Part shown: one piece after another, positions 1 through 9,338 of the stretch
How positions within the stretch are numbered: position 1 is the stretch's first letter
Layout: every line of letters starts with the position of its first letter
Notes under the pieces: generated by a model
Seen by the model: only the letters and a program-made list of their open reading frames with translations
Told to the model about the DNA's origin: nothing
Database searches by the model: none
Assembly: GCA_031286585.1 (NCBI GenBank)
Contig: JAITUC010000038.1
Span: forward strand, 186,001-250,000
Source of the DNA: Delftia acidovorans
Lineage (GTDB): Bacteria > Pseudomonadota > Gammaproteobacteria > Burkholderiales > Burkholderiaceae_C
Direction: 5' to 3'
Length of the DNA stretch: 64,000 nucleotides
Made by a program: the position numbers and the translations under genes

Positions 1-1
1 T

Positions 2-1294
2 GCGCCGGTCGCAGCGCCCGCCCCGGCCGCCGAAGTCCCCGCTCGCGAAGCACGCCGTGATGGCCGCAACGACAACCGTGGCCGCCGCAACGAACGCAAT
101 GGTGAGCGTGGCGAGCGCTCGGAGCGCAATGGCGAGCGTGCTGGCGCCCCCAATGCCGAACGCCAGGCTGGCAACGGTGACCGCAACCGCCGCAATGCCG
201 AGCGCGGAGAGCGCACCGAACGCGGTGAGCGCCCGGATCGTGGCGAGCGCGGAGAGCGCGCCGACCGCGGCGAACGCCGTGGCCGTGGCGAACGCAGCCG
301 TGACGGTGAAAGCCGCCAGCCGCTGGAAGCCGTGAACGGCGTGGCCGCTGTCGCTGCAGATGGCAGCACCATCGAGCAGCGTCCCGAGCGCGCCCCGCGT
401 GGCGAGCGCCAGGAGCGCGGCGAAGGCCGCCGCGAACGTGGCGAGCGCGGTGAACGCGCCGAACGCAGCGAGCGCCAGCCCCGCCAGTTCGATGTCGCTC
501 CCGAGACCGAAGAGAACCTGAACAACCAGGCCCAGCAACAGGACCAGTCCCTGGACAACGTTGCCCCCGCCTCCGGCGAAGAGCAGCCGCGCCAGCGCCG
601 TTCGCGCGACCGCTATGGTCGTGACCGCCGCGAGCGTGGCGATCGCGGTGACCGTGCAGAGCGCGCACCGCGCGAAGCGGAAGGCGAAGCCGTCCAGTCC
701 TTCGAAGCCGCCGCTCCCGAGCAGGACCAGCCTGCCCGCCGCAGCTACTTCAACGCAGCCAGCCCTGCCGCCGAAGCCCAGGCTCCTGAAGCCGTGGCCG
801 AAGCGCAAGTGCCTGCGCAGCCCGCAGCAGCCGCAGCAACCCAAGCGGTGCAGCAGCCCGTCGCGGCCCCCGTGCCCGAGCAGCAGATTGCCGCTCCCGC
901 GCCTGTGGCTGCGGTGACACCCGCGCCGGTCGCACCCGCCCCCGTGGTGGCATCTGTGGCAGTGGTCGCCGAGCCCGCGGCAGCCAAGGCCGTTGAAGCA
1001 ACCGCCGAGCGCGGCCTGCCCAAGGTCCAGGCCTACGAGTTGCCCATGTCCGAGCTGCAGGCGCTGGCCGCTGCTTCGGGCCTGCAATGGGTGGGCTCTG
1101 ATGCCGACAAGGTGGCAGCAGCCCAGGCAGCCATCGCCGCCGAACCCCAGCCCGAGCGCGTCGTGCGCGAGCGCCCGCCTGTGGTCGCACTGGATGACGG
1201 CCCGCTGATCCTTGTGGAAACACGCAAGGACCTCAGCGAACTGCAGCTGCCGTTCGAGCAGCAGCCGCAGCCACAGGGCGCGGCCCAGGTCTGA
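2..1294 (+). CDS. rne: Ribonuclease E, C-terminal part (5' end outside window)
   Basis: The reading frame is open at the left edge and ends at TGA 1292-1294, giving 430 visible residues. The first half is low-complexity, with repeated R-G-E-R and E-R-N-G-E-R blocks. A proline/alanine-rich linker follows, then a short conserved-looking tail. This is the usual make-up of the non-catalytic C-terminal half of betaproteobacterial RNase E, which binds RNA and scaffolds the degradosome; the catalytic S1/RNase E core would lie upstream of the window. No catalytic residue is visible, so the call rests on composition and on the strong terminator just downstream. Another Arg-rich RNA-binding protein is possible but less likely. 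The repeated codons make this region prone to in-frame length variation. Confidence 0.75.
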   Translation, partial: APVAAPAPAAEVPAREARRDGRNDNRGRRNERNGERGERSERNGERAGAPNAERQAGNGDRNRRNAERGERTERGERPDRGERGERADRGERRGRGERSRDGESRQPLEAVNGVAAVAADGSTIEQRPERAPRGERQERGEGRRERGERGERAERSERQPRQFDVAPETEENLNNQAQQQDQSLDNVAPASGEEQPRQRRSRDRYGRDRRERGDRGDRAERAPREAEGEAVQSFEAAAPEQDQPARRSYFNAASPAAEAQAPEAVAEAQVPAQPAAAAATQAVQQPVAAPVPEQQIAAPAPVAAVTPAPVAPAPVVASVAVVAEPAAAKAVEATAERGLPKVQAYELPMSELQALAAASGLQWVGSDADKVAAAQAAIAAEPQPERVVRERPPVVALDDGPLILVETRKDLSELQLPFEQQPQPQGAAQV

Positions 1295-1312
1295 CCACAG
1301 ACAGTGACAACA

Positions 1313-1340
1313 CAGGGGCCCTCGCGGCCCCTGTTTGTTT
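1313..1340 (+). terminator. Intrinsic terminator after rne
   Basis: A perfect 8-bp stem (CAGGGGCC / GGCCCCTG, 1313-1320 with 1326-1333) with a 5-nt loop is followed by TTTGTTT. It lies 19 nt after the rne stop and upstream of yaaA. Confidence 0.85.
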
Positions 1341-1411
1341 CCGGCGCCGCCCTCACCTCATCCCTCTCCCTCGCCTTCCGTCCACCTCTTTCCAGGAGCT
1401 TCCGTCCCGCC

Positions 1412-2197
1412 ATGCTGTTGCTGCTCTCCCCCGCCAAATCGCTGGACTACGACACGCCACTGCCCCCGAAACTGCCGCACACGCTGCCCGTCTTCTCCGA
1501 ACAGCCGCTGGAACTGATCGAAGTGCTGCGCCGCCAGTCGCCCCAGCAACTGTCGGAACTCATGGGCATCAGCGACAAGCTGGCCGCCCTCAACGTGGCG
1601 CGCTACGAGGCCTTCAGCCCGCGCTTCACGGCCACCAACGCCCGGCAGGCGCTGCTGGCCTTCAACGGCGATGTCTACGAAGGCCTGCAGGCACGCAGCC
1701 TGGATGCCGAGGACCTTGACTGGGCCCAGCAGCACCTGGCCATCCTCAGCGGCCTGTACGGCGTGCTGCGCCCGCTGGACCGCATGCAGCCCTACCGACT
1801 GGAAATGGGCACGCGGCTGGAAACCGCGCATGGCAGCAATCTCTACCAGTTCTGGGGCAGCCGCATCGCCGAGCACCTGAACCAGCGCGCGGCCCGCCAG
1901 CCGGCGGGCGAGCGCGTCATCGTCAACCTGGCTTCGCAGGAATACTTCAAGTCGGTAGACTTGAAGCACCTCAAGCCCCCGGTGGTGGAATGCGCATTCG
2001 AGGATTACAAGAACGGCGCCTACAAGATCATCAGCTTCCATGCCAAACGTGCGCGCGGGCTGATGGCACGATTTGCAATACAACGACGCGCTCGCAGCGC
2101 GGCTGAACTCGAAGCCTTCGATCTGGAAGGCTACGCGCTGGCGCCAGCTTCCTCGACGCCGGCGCGCCTGGTGTTCCGTCGCAAGACCGCTGACTGA
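1412..2197 (+). CDS. yaaA: Peroxide stress protein YaaA (DUF328)
   Basis: The 261-residue product starts MLLLLSPAKSLDY, the signature N-terminus of the YaaA/UPF0246 family. In E. coli this cytoplasmic protein limits free iron and oxidative damage during peroxide stress. The frame is open further upstream, but ATG 1412 is chosen because the family begins at this motif and a CCAGGAG ribosome-binding site lies at 1391-1397. Length and the conserved central segment around NLASQEYFKSV fit the family. The gene stands alone after the rne terminator, 78 nt before the oxygenase gene, with which it may be co-transcribed. Confidence 0.9.
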   Translation: MLLLLSPAKSLDYDTPLPPKLPHTLPVFSEQPLELIEVLRRQSPQQLSELMGISDKLAALNVARYEAFSPRFTATNARQALLAFNGDVYEGLQARSLDAEDLDWAQQHLAILSGLYGVLRPLDRMQPYRLEMGTRLETAHGSNLYQFWGSRIAEHLNQRAARQPAGERVIVNLASQEYFKSVDLKHLKPPVVECAFEDYKNGAYKIISFHAKRARGLMARFAIQRRARSAAELEAFDLEGYALAPASSTPARLVFRRKTAD

Positions 2198-2275
2198 GCC
2201 TCGCCGGCCACCGGTCGGCACCGGCCTCGATGCCTTTGGAGTCCATTCACTGCGGCAAGGGCCGCACTGCACGCC

Positions 2276-3160
2276 ATGAGCCTCAAATCCTCACCAGATT
2301 CCCAGACCGCCGCGCAGGAGCTGCCCGTGGGTCTCACGCCTGAACTCATGCAATGGGTGCGCGACCAGCGCGCAGCCGGCATAGGGCCTGCGGCCCTGCT
2401 GCGCTCCATGCGCGACGTGGGCTGGAGCGAAGAACTGGCAAGGCGGGCGCTGGACCTGCCCGAACAGGGCGAGGTGGCGCCGCCGGCCATCGTCGTCTCG
2501 GCCTCCTGCCTGCCCGAGCCGGACCTTGCCCAGGATCCCAGCAGCATCGATGTCGGCGACCGCCAGGTCCAGGTGCTGGTCAGCATGCGCAATCCGCGCA
2601 TCGTGGTCTTCGGCAACCTGCTCTCGCACGAGGAGTGCGACGCCATCATCGCTGCCGCACGCCCGCGCATGGCGCGCTCGCTCACGGTGGCCACGCAAAG
2701 CGGCGGCGAAGAGATCAATGACGACCGCACCAGCAACGGCATGTTCTTCCAGCGCGGGGAAACCGGCATCGTCAGCCAGTTGGAAGAACGCATCGCCCGC
2801 CTGTTGCGCTGGCCGCTGGACCATGGCGAGGGCCTGCAGGTGCTGCACTACGGCCCGGGCGCCGAATACAAGCCCCACCACGACTACTTCGCGCCCGGCG
2901 AACCCGGCACGCCCACCATCCTCAAGCGCGGCGGCCAGCGCGTGGGCACCCTGGTTATCTACCTGAACGAGCCCGAGCGCGGCGGCGCAACCATCTTCCC
3001 CGAAGTCCCGCTGCAAGTCGTGCCACGCCGGGGCAACGCCGTCTTCTTCAGCTATGAACGCCCCGACCCCTCCACGCGCACCCTGCACGGCGGCGCGCCC
3101 GTGCTGGCCGGCGAGAAATGGATCGCCACCAAATGGCTGCGCGAGCGCGAATTCCATTGA
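2276..3160 (+). CDS. 2OG-Fe(II) oxygenase, prolyl 4-hydroxylase family
   Basis: This is a 294-residue protein with a C-terminal P4Hc double-stranded beta-helix (about residues 105-290). The iron-binding H-x-D is visible at His201/Asp203 (KPHHDYF), the distal histidine at His271 (TLHGGAP) and the 2-oxoglutarate-binding lysine at Lys281 (GEKWIATKW). Residues 20-65 look like a small helical N-terminal domain found in bacterial homologues. Enzymes of this type hydroxylate prolyl or related side chains using O2 and 2-oxoglutarate; the substrate cannot be told from sequence. No signal peptide is seen, so it should be cytoplasmic. It lies between yaaA and queF on the same strand. Confidence 0.88.
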   Translation: MSLKSSPDSQTAAQELPVGLTPELMQWVRDQRAAGIGPAALLRSMRDVGWSEELARRALDLPEQGEVAPPAIVVSASCLPEPDLAQDPSSIDVGDRQVQVLVSMRNPRIVVFGNLLSHEECDAIIAAARPRMARSLTVATQSGGEEINDDRTSNGMFFQRGETGIVSQLEERIARLLRWPLDHGEGLQVLHYGPGAEYKPHHDYFAPGEPGTPTILKRGGQRVGTLVIYLNEPERGGATIFPEVPLQVVPRRGNAVFFSYERPDPSTRTLHGGAPVLAGEKWIATKWLREREFH

Positions 3161-3314
3161 GAACCAGCCAACCCGGGTGCACCGACCTTTATTGGCCCCA
3201 TATGGCCGGCCGTGCCTGCGGGCATGAAAATTCAGTTAGCTTCAGGGCCTTGGTCCACGCGCCCCGCGCGGACCGCACAGGCCAGACCAGCGCCGGCACG
3301 GCCGGCCCCCTTCC

Positions 3315-4163
3315 ATGAACACTCCCGAACAATCCCAGCTGGGCAAAAGCTCCGCCTACATCGACCAGTACGACCCCTCGCTGCTGTTTCCCCTGCCGCG
3401 CGCCCCCAAGCGCGAAGAAATCGGCCTGCAGGGCAGCCAGATGCCCTTCTTCGGCGCCGACCTGTGGACGGCCTTCGAGCTGTCCTGGCTCAACCTGCGG
3501 GGCAAGCCCCAGGTGGCCCTCGTGCATTTCACGATCCCCTGCGAGACCCCCAATCTCATCGAGAGCAAGTCGTTCAAGCTCTACCTCAACAGCTTCAACA
3601 ATACCCGCCTGGCCGACGCCGCCGAGGTCCAGGCACGACTGCGCACCGACCTGGCCGAAGCGCTGTGGCGCGGCAGCGAGCAAAAGGGCAGCATCGGCGT
3701 GAAGATCATCGGCCTGGACCGCTTCGACCAGGAAATGGTGCAGGAGCTCGACGGCCTGCTGCTGGACCGCCTTGACGTGGAATGCACCCAATACCAGCCC
3801 GCCCCCGAGCTGCTGCGCGCCAACCATGAAGAGGGCCCCGTCACCGAAACCCTGGTCAGCCACCTGCTCAAGAGCAACTGCCTGGTCACGGGCCAGCCCG
3901 ACTGGGGCAGCGTGCAGATCCGCTACAGCGGCGCGCAGATCGACCAGGAAGGCCTGCTGCAATACCTGGTGAGCTTCCGCAACCACAACGAATTCCATGA
4001 GCAATGCGTGGAACGCATCTTCATGGACATCTGGACCCGCTGCCGCCCCATCAAGCTCTCGGTCTACGCACGCTACACGCGCCGTGGCGGACTGGACATC
4101 AACCCGTTCCGCACCAGCCATCCTGGCGCCTTGCCGGCCAACGTGCGCTCGGCACGGCAGTAG
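3315..4163 (+). CDS. queF: NADPH-dependent 7-cyano-7-deazaguanine reductase (preQ0 reductase)
   Basis: The 282-residue product is the long type II QueF (YqcD subfamily). It reduces the nitrile of preQ0 to preQ1 for queuosine modification of tRNA. The NADPH-binding QueF motif ESKSFKLYLNSFN is at 83-95. The thioimide-forming cysteine is Cys189 in LLKSNCLVTGQPDWGS, with the catalytic Asp196 close by. The length matches the two-domain T-fold form. The ribosome-binding site is poor (C-rich upstream of the ATG). It converges on the chemotaxis receptor gene with 24 bp between the stops. Confidence 0.95.
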   Translation: MNTPEQSQLGKSSAYIDQYDPSLLFPLPRAPKREEIGLQGSQMPFFGADLWTAFELSWLNLRGKPQVALVHFTIPCETPNLIESKSFKLYLNSFNNTRLADAAEVQARLRTDLAEALWRGSEQKGSIGVKIIGLDRFDQEMVQELDGLLLDRLDVECTQYQPAPELLRANHEEGPVTETLVSHLLKSNCLVTGQPDWGSVQIRYSGAQIDQEGLLQYLVSFRNHNEFHEQCVERIFMDIWTRCRPIKLSVYARYTRRGGLDINPFRTSHPGALPANVRSARQ

Positions 4164-4187
4164 TCCGGCGAAACGCCAGCCTGCACA

Positions 4188-5747
4188 CTACCGCAACGTA
4201 AACACCTCCAGCGACCGCTCCAGCGTCTTGGCGCTGGCGCGCAGGGAGCCTGCGGCGCCGGCCGATTGTTCGACCAGGGCGGCGTTCTGCTGGGTGACGG
4301 AGTCGAGCTGGGCCACGGCGTCGTTGACCTGGGCAATGCCCACGGACTGTTCGCGCGTGGCGATGCTGATCTGGTGGACCAGGTCGCTGACGCGGCCCAC
4401 GGCCTCGACCATGCCATCGATGGTGCGGCCTGCGGCGTCCATGCGGGCGTTGCCATCGTTGATGCCGTCCACGGTGCGGTTGATGAGGCCGCTGATTTCC
4501 TTGGCGGCGGAGGCGCTGCGCTGGGCCAGGGCGCGCACTTCGCCGGCCACGACGGCAAAGCCGCGGCCCTGCTCGCCCGCGCGTGCCGCTTCGACGGCGG
4601 CATTCAGGGCCAGCAGGTTGGTCTGGAAGGCAATGCTTTCGATCACGCCGATGATCTCGCCCATGCGGCGAGAGGAGCCGCGGATGTGCTCCATGGCCGC
4701 GCCCACTTCCTGGATGGCGGCGCCGCTCTTGCCGGCCACCTGGCGGCTCTGGTCGCTTTCATGGGCCATGAGCTGGGCCGTGTCGGCGGTCTGCGCCACG
4801 GTGCCTGATATCTCTTCCATCGAGGCCGCCGTCTGCTGCAGGCTGGTGGCCTGGGATTCGGTGCGCGAGGCCAGGTCGAAACTGCCCTGGGCGATCTCGT
4901 GGGCCGTGGTGGCAAAGCCGCGCATTTCCGTGCGCACGTCGCCGACCACGGCCCGCAGGTTGATCTGGATCTGCTGCAGCCGCTGCATCAGGGCGCCCAT
5001 GGGGCCGCTGTAGTCGTGCTGCATGTTCGTGCCCAGCTGGCAGCTGGCAATATCGGCGGCAAAGCCGCTGGCCTGCTCCAGGCCCGCCACGCAGCGCTGC
5101 TGGAAGCGCCACAGCACAAAGCCGCCACCGGCCAGCAGGACCGCCAGGCGCGCGCCCCAGGCGGCGGCCCCCTGCCAGCCCAGCAGGTCAGGCAGCATGG
5201 CGGCCAGGCCCACGCTGCCCAGCATCAGCGCCATGCGGGCCGTCAGGCCCAGGTCGCTGCGGCGGTCCCACAGGCCTGCCAGGCCCAGGCGGCGCAGTTC
5301 TCCGCCGCGCAGTCGCAGGGTTTCCTGGCCGGCATCGGCCTCGGCGCGCATGCGAGCATAGAGGGCTTCGGCGGCCTCGATCTCGTCCGGCCGGGGCTTG
5401 GTGCGCACCGACAGGTAGCCGCGCGGCCTGCCGCCTTCCATGATGGGCGTGACGTTGGCACGCACCCAGTAGTGATCTCCGTTCTTGCGCCGGTTCTTGA
5501 CCAGGGCAGTCCACGGGTAGCCGTGGGCGATGGTGCGCCACATGTCCTTGAAGGCGGCTGCCGGCATGTCCGGGTGGCGGATAAGGTTGTGCGGCTGCTC
5601 GATCAGTTCTTCGTAGGAATAGCCGCTGACCCGCACGAAGGCCGGGTTGCAATGGGTGATCTCGCCCTTGGTGTTGGTGACGGATACCAGCAGCTCATCG
5701 CCCGGAAAGTCGTAGTTGAGCTGGCTGACGGGCAAATTCACGCGCAT
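4188..5747 (-). CDS. PAS-domain methyl-accepting chemotaxis protein (Aer-like)
   Basis: This 519-residue chemoreceptor has an N-terminal PAS domain (about 18-118) with the Aer-type opening MRVNLPVSQ. Two hydrophobic segments (about 170-190 and 197-214) probably form a membrane hairpin. A long MCP signalling domain follows, whose tip is at 370-400 (FQTNLLALNAAVEAARAGEQGRGF). This architecture fits Aer-type redox or energy taxis receptors, which signal to CheW/CheA. There is no periplasmic ligand domain, so sensing should be cytoplasmic, with FAD in PAS likely by analogy. ATG 5747 is chosen over longer options because AAAGGAG lies 8 nt upstream and the family starts here. No recognisable sigma-28 promoter was found upstream. 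Confidence 0.9.
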   Translation of the reverse strand: MRVNLPVSQLNYDFPGDELLVSVTNTKGEITHCNPAFVRVSGYSYEELIEQPHNLIRHPDMPAAAFKDMWRTIAHGYPWTALVKNRRKNGDHYWVRANVTPIMEGGRPRGYLSVRTKPRPDEIEAAEALYARMRAEADAGQETLRLRGGELRRLGLAGLWDRRSDLGLTARMALMLGSVGLAAMLPDLLGWQGAAAWGARLAVLLAGGGFVLWRFQQRCVAGLEQASGFAADIASCQLGTNMQHDYSGPMGALMQRLQQIQINLRAVVGDVRTEMRGFATTAHEIAQGSFDLASRTESQATSLQQTAASMEEISGTVAQTADTAQLMAHESDQSRQVAGKSGAAIQEVGAAMEHIRGSSRRMGEIIGVIESIAFQTNLLALNAAVEAARAGEQGRGFAVVAGEVRALAQRSASAAKEISGLINRTVDGINDGNARMDAAGRTIDGMVEAVGRVSDLVHQISIATREQSVGIAQVNDAVAQLDSVTQQNAALVEQSAGAAGSLRASAKTLERSLEVFTLR

Positions 5748-5939
5748 GGGTACCACTCCTTTGGGATGTCTCTTGTTCTTGTGAAATGGCAAGGCGAAGC
5801 GCTCTGAAGCCATCGGAATCCATCAAACGGAAACACAAATTCACATTTCCAAATCATCTCACAGCACGGCAACCGCAGGCCCATGCTCAGAAATGGTGCA
5901 TGGCTTTTGCAGCGTGTGCGCCGAATTTGTGGTGATGAA

Positions 5940-7262
5940 TCAGAACAGTTGAGGTGTAAAGGGATCGCTGTCCGGCGCGGGCTGGGCCGGTCCCCTGAGC
6001 AGTTGCTCCCGCGCCAGCGGGTCGTTGGCGGTGGCCTCCCAGTCGGCCGTGCGAACGAGGTTGCCCACGCGCACGCCCAGCAGGCGCAGCCGCTTGGCCA
6101 GCGGCACGCGCTTGAGGCATTGGCCTGCGGCGCGGCGCAGGGTGGCGGCATCGGCCATGGGCAGCTCCAGCGTGTGGTCGCGCGTGGCGGTCTTGAAGTC
6201 GTCGTAGCGCAGCTTGATGCCGACGGTGCGGCCCATGTAGCCCTTGCGCTGCAGGTCCTGGGCCAGGCGTTCGCACAGGTCGGTGAAGATGGCGCCCAGT
6301 TCGGCCCGGTCGCGCACGGCGTGCAGGTCGCGCTCGAAGGTGGTTTCGCGGCTCATGGAGACGGGCTCGCTGTGCGTGACCACGGGCCGCTCGTCGCGCC
6401 CCCAGGACACGCCATGCAGCCAGTTGCCGTAGGCGCGGCCGAACCACTGCACGAGCTGGGGCAGGCTTTGCGTGGCCAGCTCGCCAATGGTCTGTATGCC
6501 CAGCGATTGCAGCTTGGCATCGGCCTTGGGGCCTATGCCGTTGATCTTGCGGCAGGCCAGCGGCCAGATCACGGCCTGCAGATCCTCGGGCTGGACGATG
6601 GAGATGCCGTTGGGCTTGTTGAATTCGCTGGCCATCTTGGCCAGCAGCTTGTTGGGCGCCACGCCGATGGAGCAGGTCAGGCCCGTGGCGTCGGTGATGG
6701 TTTTCTGGATCAGCCGCGCCAGCACGCGGCCGCCTTCGCGCTGGCCGCCGGGCACGTCGGTGAAGTCGATGTAGACCTCGTCCACGCCGCGGTCCTCCAT
6801 CAGCGGGGCGATGGAGACGATGATCTCCTTGAACATGCGCGAGAAGCGCCGCACCTCGGCAAAGTCCACGGGCAGCAGGATGGCCTGGGGGCACAGGCGC
6901 GCGGCCTTCATCATGCCCATGGCCGAGCCCACGCCGAACTGCCGCGCCGGGTAGGTGGCCGTGGTGATCACGCCCCGGCCCACGTAGTCCTTGAGGCGCG
7001 AGAACTCGTCCACGGGAATCTCGTGCAGCCGGCCGGCGTAGCGTGCGTCCAGCGCCTCGTCGTGCGCGCGGCGTCCGCCGCCGATGACCACGGGCAGTCC
7101 CTTGAGCTGCGGATAGCGCAGCAGCTCCACCGAGGCATAGAAGGCATCCATGTCCAGGTGGGCGATGCGGCGCGGGGGCGCGGCGTCGGCAGGGCTTGTG
7201 GGTGTCGTTGGTGTCGTTGGTGTCGTTTCAGGCACGCCGCCATTATTGCGGCAACTGTGCAT
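5940..7262 (-). CDS. dinB: DNA polymerase IV (Y-family translesion polymerase)
   Basis: The 440-residue product has the Y-family catalytic blocks: HLDMDAFYASVE (metal-binding Asp and steric-gate region), the SAMGMMKA segment, DRGVDEVYIDFTD with the second acidic pair, and the helix-hairpin-helix around NGIGPKAD. The C-terminal little-finger domain is present (to about 410). It should extend mismatched or damaged primers in error-prone synthesis. The first 30 residues are not part of the fold and contain a Thr-Thr-Pro repeat encoded by a perfect 9-bp tandem repeat. The start is therefore uncertain; ATG 7262 or a GTG at 7235 are both possible. No LexA box is obvious. Confidence 0.93.
   Translation of the reverse strand: MHSCRNNGGVPETTPTTPTTPTSPADAAPPRRIAHLDMDAFYASVELLRYPQLKGLPVVIGGGRRAHDEALDARYAGRLHEIPVDEFSRLKDYVGRGVITTATYPARQFGVGSAMGMMKAARLCPQAILLPVDFAEVRRFSRMFKEIIVSIAPLMEDRGVDEVYIDFTDVPGGQREGGRVLARLIQKTITDATGLTCSIGVAPNKLLAKMASEFNKPNGISIVQPEDLQAVIWPLACRKINGIGPKADAKLQSLGIQTIGELATQSLPQLVQWFGRAYGNWLHGVSWGRDERPVVTHSEPVSMSRETTFERDLHAVRDRAELGAIFTDLCERLAQDLQRKGYMGRTVGIKLRYDDFKTATRDHTLELPMADAATLRRAAGQCLKRVPLAKRLRLLGVRVGNLVRTADWEATANDPLAREQLLRGPAQPAPDSDPFTPQLF
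7201..7227. repeat. Three perfect 9-bp tandem units in the 5' end of dinB
   Basis: GGTGTCGTT occurs three times head to tail on the plus strand. Read on the coding (minus) strand it encodes Thr-Thr-Pro repeats in the non-catalytic N-terminal extension of DinB. The 9-bp period keeps the frame, so copy-number change would alter only linker length. Confidence 0.9.
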
Positions 7263-7304
7263 TCATACAGCCCACAGGGCTTGTTCACGCAGGCCCTGAA
7301 CCAT

Positions 7305-8243
7305 TCATCCCTGCAGGCAGATCAGCACCAGGCCGAGCACCATGAGACCCATGCCGATCATTTCCTGGCGGCTCAGGCTTTCGCTGAGCACGCGGCGCGA
7401 AACGATGTAGCTGAATACCACCTCGACCATGCCCAGCGTGCGCACGGGTGCCGCGCCCTGCATGGCGTAGGCGGTGAACCAGGCCAGCGAGGCGGCCGCG
7501 CCCATGCCGCCGGCCAGCAGCGAGACGCGCCAGGCACGGAAGATGGGGCGCAGGCCCTGCGCGTGGGTGCGCGCGATCCAGGCGCCCAGGCCCAGGGTTT
7601 GCATGAGCTGGGCGATCAGCACGCCCCAGGCGCCTGACAGCCAGGGAGATATCTCGCCCAGGCGCGCCAGTTCCACGGCGCCGCCCCGGTAGCCCACGGT
7701 GGCGATGGCGAAGCAGGCGCCGCAGGCCAGGCCGTAGAGGGCCGAGCGGCTGGCCCAGGCCGACAGCGACAGCATCTGCCCGCGCGGCGGCAGCGACAGG
7801 ATGAGCACGCCGAAGGTGGCCAGCCCCATGGCCAACAGGGCCACGGCCGTGGGCATCTCATGCAGGAAGATGCCGGCGAACAGGGCCACCTGCAGCACCT
7901 CGGTCTTGGACAGGGTGACGGCAACGGCGAAGTTGCGCTCCTTCATGGCCAGCAGCAGTGCCGCCGTGGCGGCGACCTGGAAGAAGGCCCCCAGCGCGAT
8001 CCAGCCCAGGTAGGCCCATGAGAGTCGGGGCAGCGTCCAGGCGCCATCGCCTCCCAGGTACAGCGCCAGCAGGTAGATGCCGGCAAACGGCAGGCCGTAC
8101 AGAAAGCGCACCAGGGTGGCCGGCAGGGTGCCGAGCTCGGCGGTCAGCGAGCGCTGGGCCGTGTTGCGCACGGTCTGGGCGGCTGCGGCAAACAGCACCA
8201 CGGGCACCCACAGCCAGGTCAGGTCTTGAAGAGAAAAAGGCAT
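7305..8243 (-). CDS. EamA/DMT-family membrane transporter
   Basis: This is a 312-residue integral membrane protein with about ten hydrophobic segments arranged as two EamA-like repeats, ending in a typical GLMVLGLVLICLQG helix. It belongs to the drug/metabolite transporter superfamily; substrate is unknown. Within the first repeat, TVRNTAQRSL and SKTEVLQVALF are recognisable family segments. Translation is placed at ATG 8243 (MPFSLQDLTW), since upstream codons are not hydrophobic or conserved-looking. It is followed on the same strand by dinB, with 42 bp between them. The 229 bp between this start and the anti-sigma gene holds nothing I can name. Confidence 0.82.
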   Translation of the reverse strand: MPFSLQDLTWLWVPVVLFAAAAQTVRNTAQRSLTAELGTLPATLVRFLYGLPFAGIYLLALYLGGDGAWTLPRLSWAYLGWIALGAFFQVAATAALLLAMKERNFAVAVTLSKTEVLQVALFAGIFLHEMPTAVALLAMGLATFGVLILSLPPRGQMLSLSAWASRSALYGLACGACFAIATVGYRGGAVELARLGEISPWLSGAWGVLIAQLMQTLGLGAWIARTHAQGLRPIFRAWRVSLLAGGMGAAASLAWFTAYAMQGAAPVRTLGMVEVVFSYIVSRRVLSESLSRQEMIGMGLMVLGLVLICLQG

Positions 8244-8472
8244 GTCAGCAAAAGGGAAGGGGCCGCCAGCAAGGCGCGGGCAACCAGACGCCGGCCAGCA
8301 TAGCCGCCGGCCGGACGCCAGGCACACGCGCTTGGAGAGGGCTGCCCCGCCAGGCAGCGAAACAGCAGCCCGCCAGCCGGGCTGCACGCGCGCCCTGCCC
8401 TGGAGCGCCCCTCCAGGCTGCGCTGTGCAGCAGCACGGCCGTCGCCAATGGCGAGCAGGCCTGCGCTGCGCG

Positions 8473-9300
8473 CTACAGGTCGCGCCGGATCAGCGCGCCC
8501 TTGAACAGCACCGGCCCCGTGGGCCCGGTCTGGCTGGGCACGCCGCCCTTGGGCTCCAGGCTGATGGCCAGGGCAGGCACGCCCTGGACCTCGGCGGCCG
8601 CGGCGGTCAGCTTGACCAGCTTGTCGCGTCCCAGCACGCCCAGCGATTGCGGGCCGCCCTGGGGCGGCAGGGCCCACAGCTGCAGTGATTTGTCGGAGGC
8701 CTCATGGAAGTTGCCCACGCGCTGCAGCACCAGGGTGTTCTTGCCGGGGTCGAAGGTCACGAGCATGGAGGCATCGGCCTTGTCGTCGGCCAGCACGGCC
8801 ACGTACTGGATCTGGGGCGCGGCCTGCAGCGCAGCCTGGGTGGCCTGCAGCTGGTTGTTCAGCACGGCCAGCTGACGCTCGCCGCTTTGGCGCAGGTCCT
8901 GGTGCGACCACAGCCCCACGGCCACGGCCGCCACGGTGGCGCAGGCGCCCAGCACGGCTGCGCCGCGCCACCAGGCCAGGGCGCGGCCCACGGCGGATTC
9001 CGTGCGCTCGGCCATGCCCGGCGCATCGGTGGCGCGCCGCCGGTGCGCCTGAGCGGCGCGGGCCTTTTCGGCCTGCAACAGGTTGTCGATACGGAGCCAG
9101 ACCGCATCGTCGGGGCGTACGGGGGCCTGCATTTCGGACAGGGCCGACCAGCGGCCCTGCCACAGCAGTGCGGCGGCGCGCACCGGCGCCTGGTCACGGG
9201 CCAGTTGCTCGAAGCGGCGGCGTGCCGCGCCGCGCAGCGTGCCCAGGGCGTAAGCGGCGGCCAGCCGGTCCAGCAGTTCGGGGTGTCGAGAAATATTCAT
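8473..9300 (-). CDS. Anti-sigma factor, RskA-type C-terminal domain
   Basis: The 275-residue product has a cytoplasmic N-terminal part (residues 1-95, including RHPELLDRLAAAYALGTLRG, typical of anti-sigma N-domains). A single transmembrane helix follows near 105-130, then a periplasmic RskA-type domain with LVTFDPGKNTLVLQRVG and KSLQLWALPP. Such proteins hold a cognate ECF sigma factor inactive at the inner membrane. The gene follows the ECF sigma gene by 38 bp on the same strand, so they form an operon. ATG 9300 is chosen because the frame upstream reads into the sigma gene region without conserved sequence. There is no zinc-binding HxxxCxxC motif, so it is not the ZAS type. Confidence 0.85.
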   Translation of the reverse strand: MNISRHPELLDRLAAAYALGTLRGAARRRFEQLARDQAPVRAAALLWQGRWSALSEMQAPVRPDDAVWLRIDNLLQAEKARAAQAHRRRATDAPGMAERTESAVGRALAWWRGAAVLGACATVAAVAVGLWSHQDLRQSGERQLAVLNNQLQATQAALQAAPQIQYVAVLADDKADASMLVTFDPGKNTLVLQRVGNFHEASDKSLQLWALPPQGGPQSLGVLGRDKLVKLTAAAAEVQGVPALAISLEPKGGVPSQTGPTGPVLFKGALIRRDL

Positions 9301-9338
9301 GGCAAATCCTTGGGGCCGCTCAGAGCATGTCGACTGTT

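Noticed and set aside
3161..3314. A preQ1 riboswitch ahead of queF
   Set aside because: No conserved preQ1 aptamer pattern was recognised; the gap is only 154 bp and G/C-rich.
5748..5939. A sigma-28 (flagellar) promoter for the chemotaxis receptor
   Set aside because: Only a partial CCGAT core is present and no TAAA-type -35 at the right distance.
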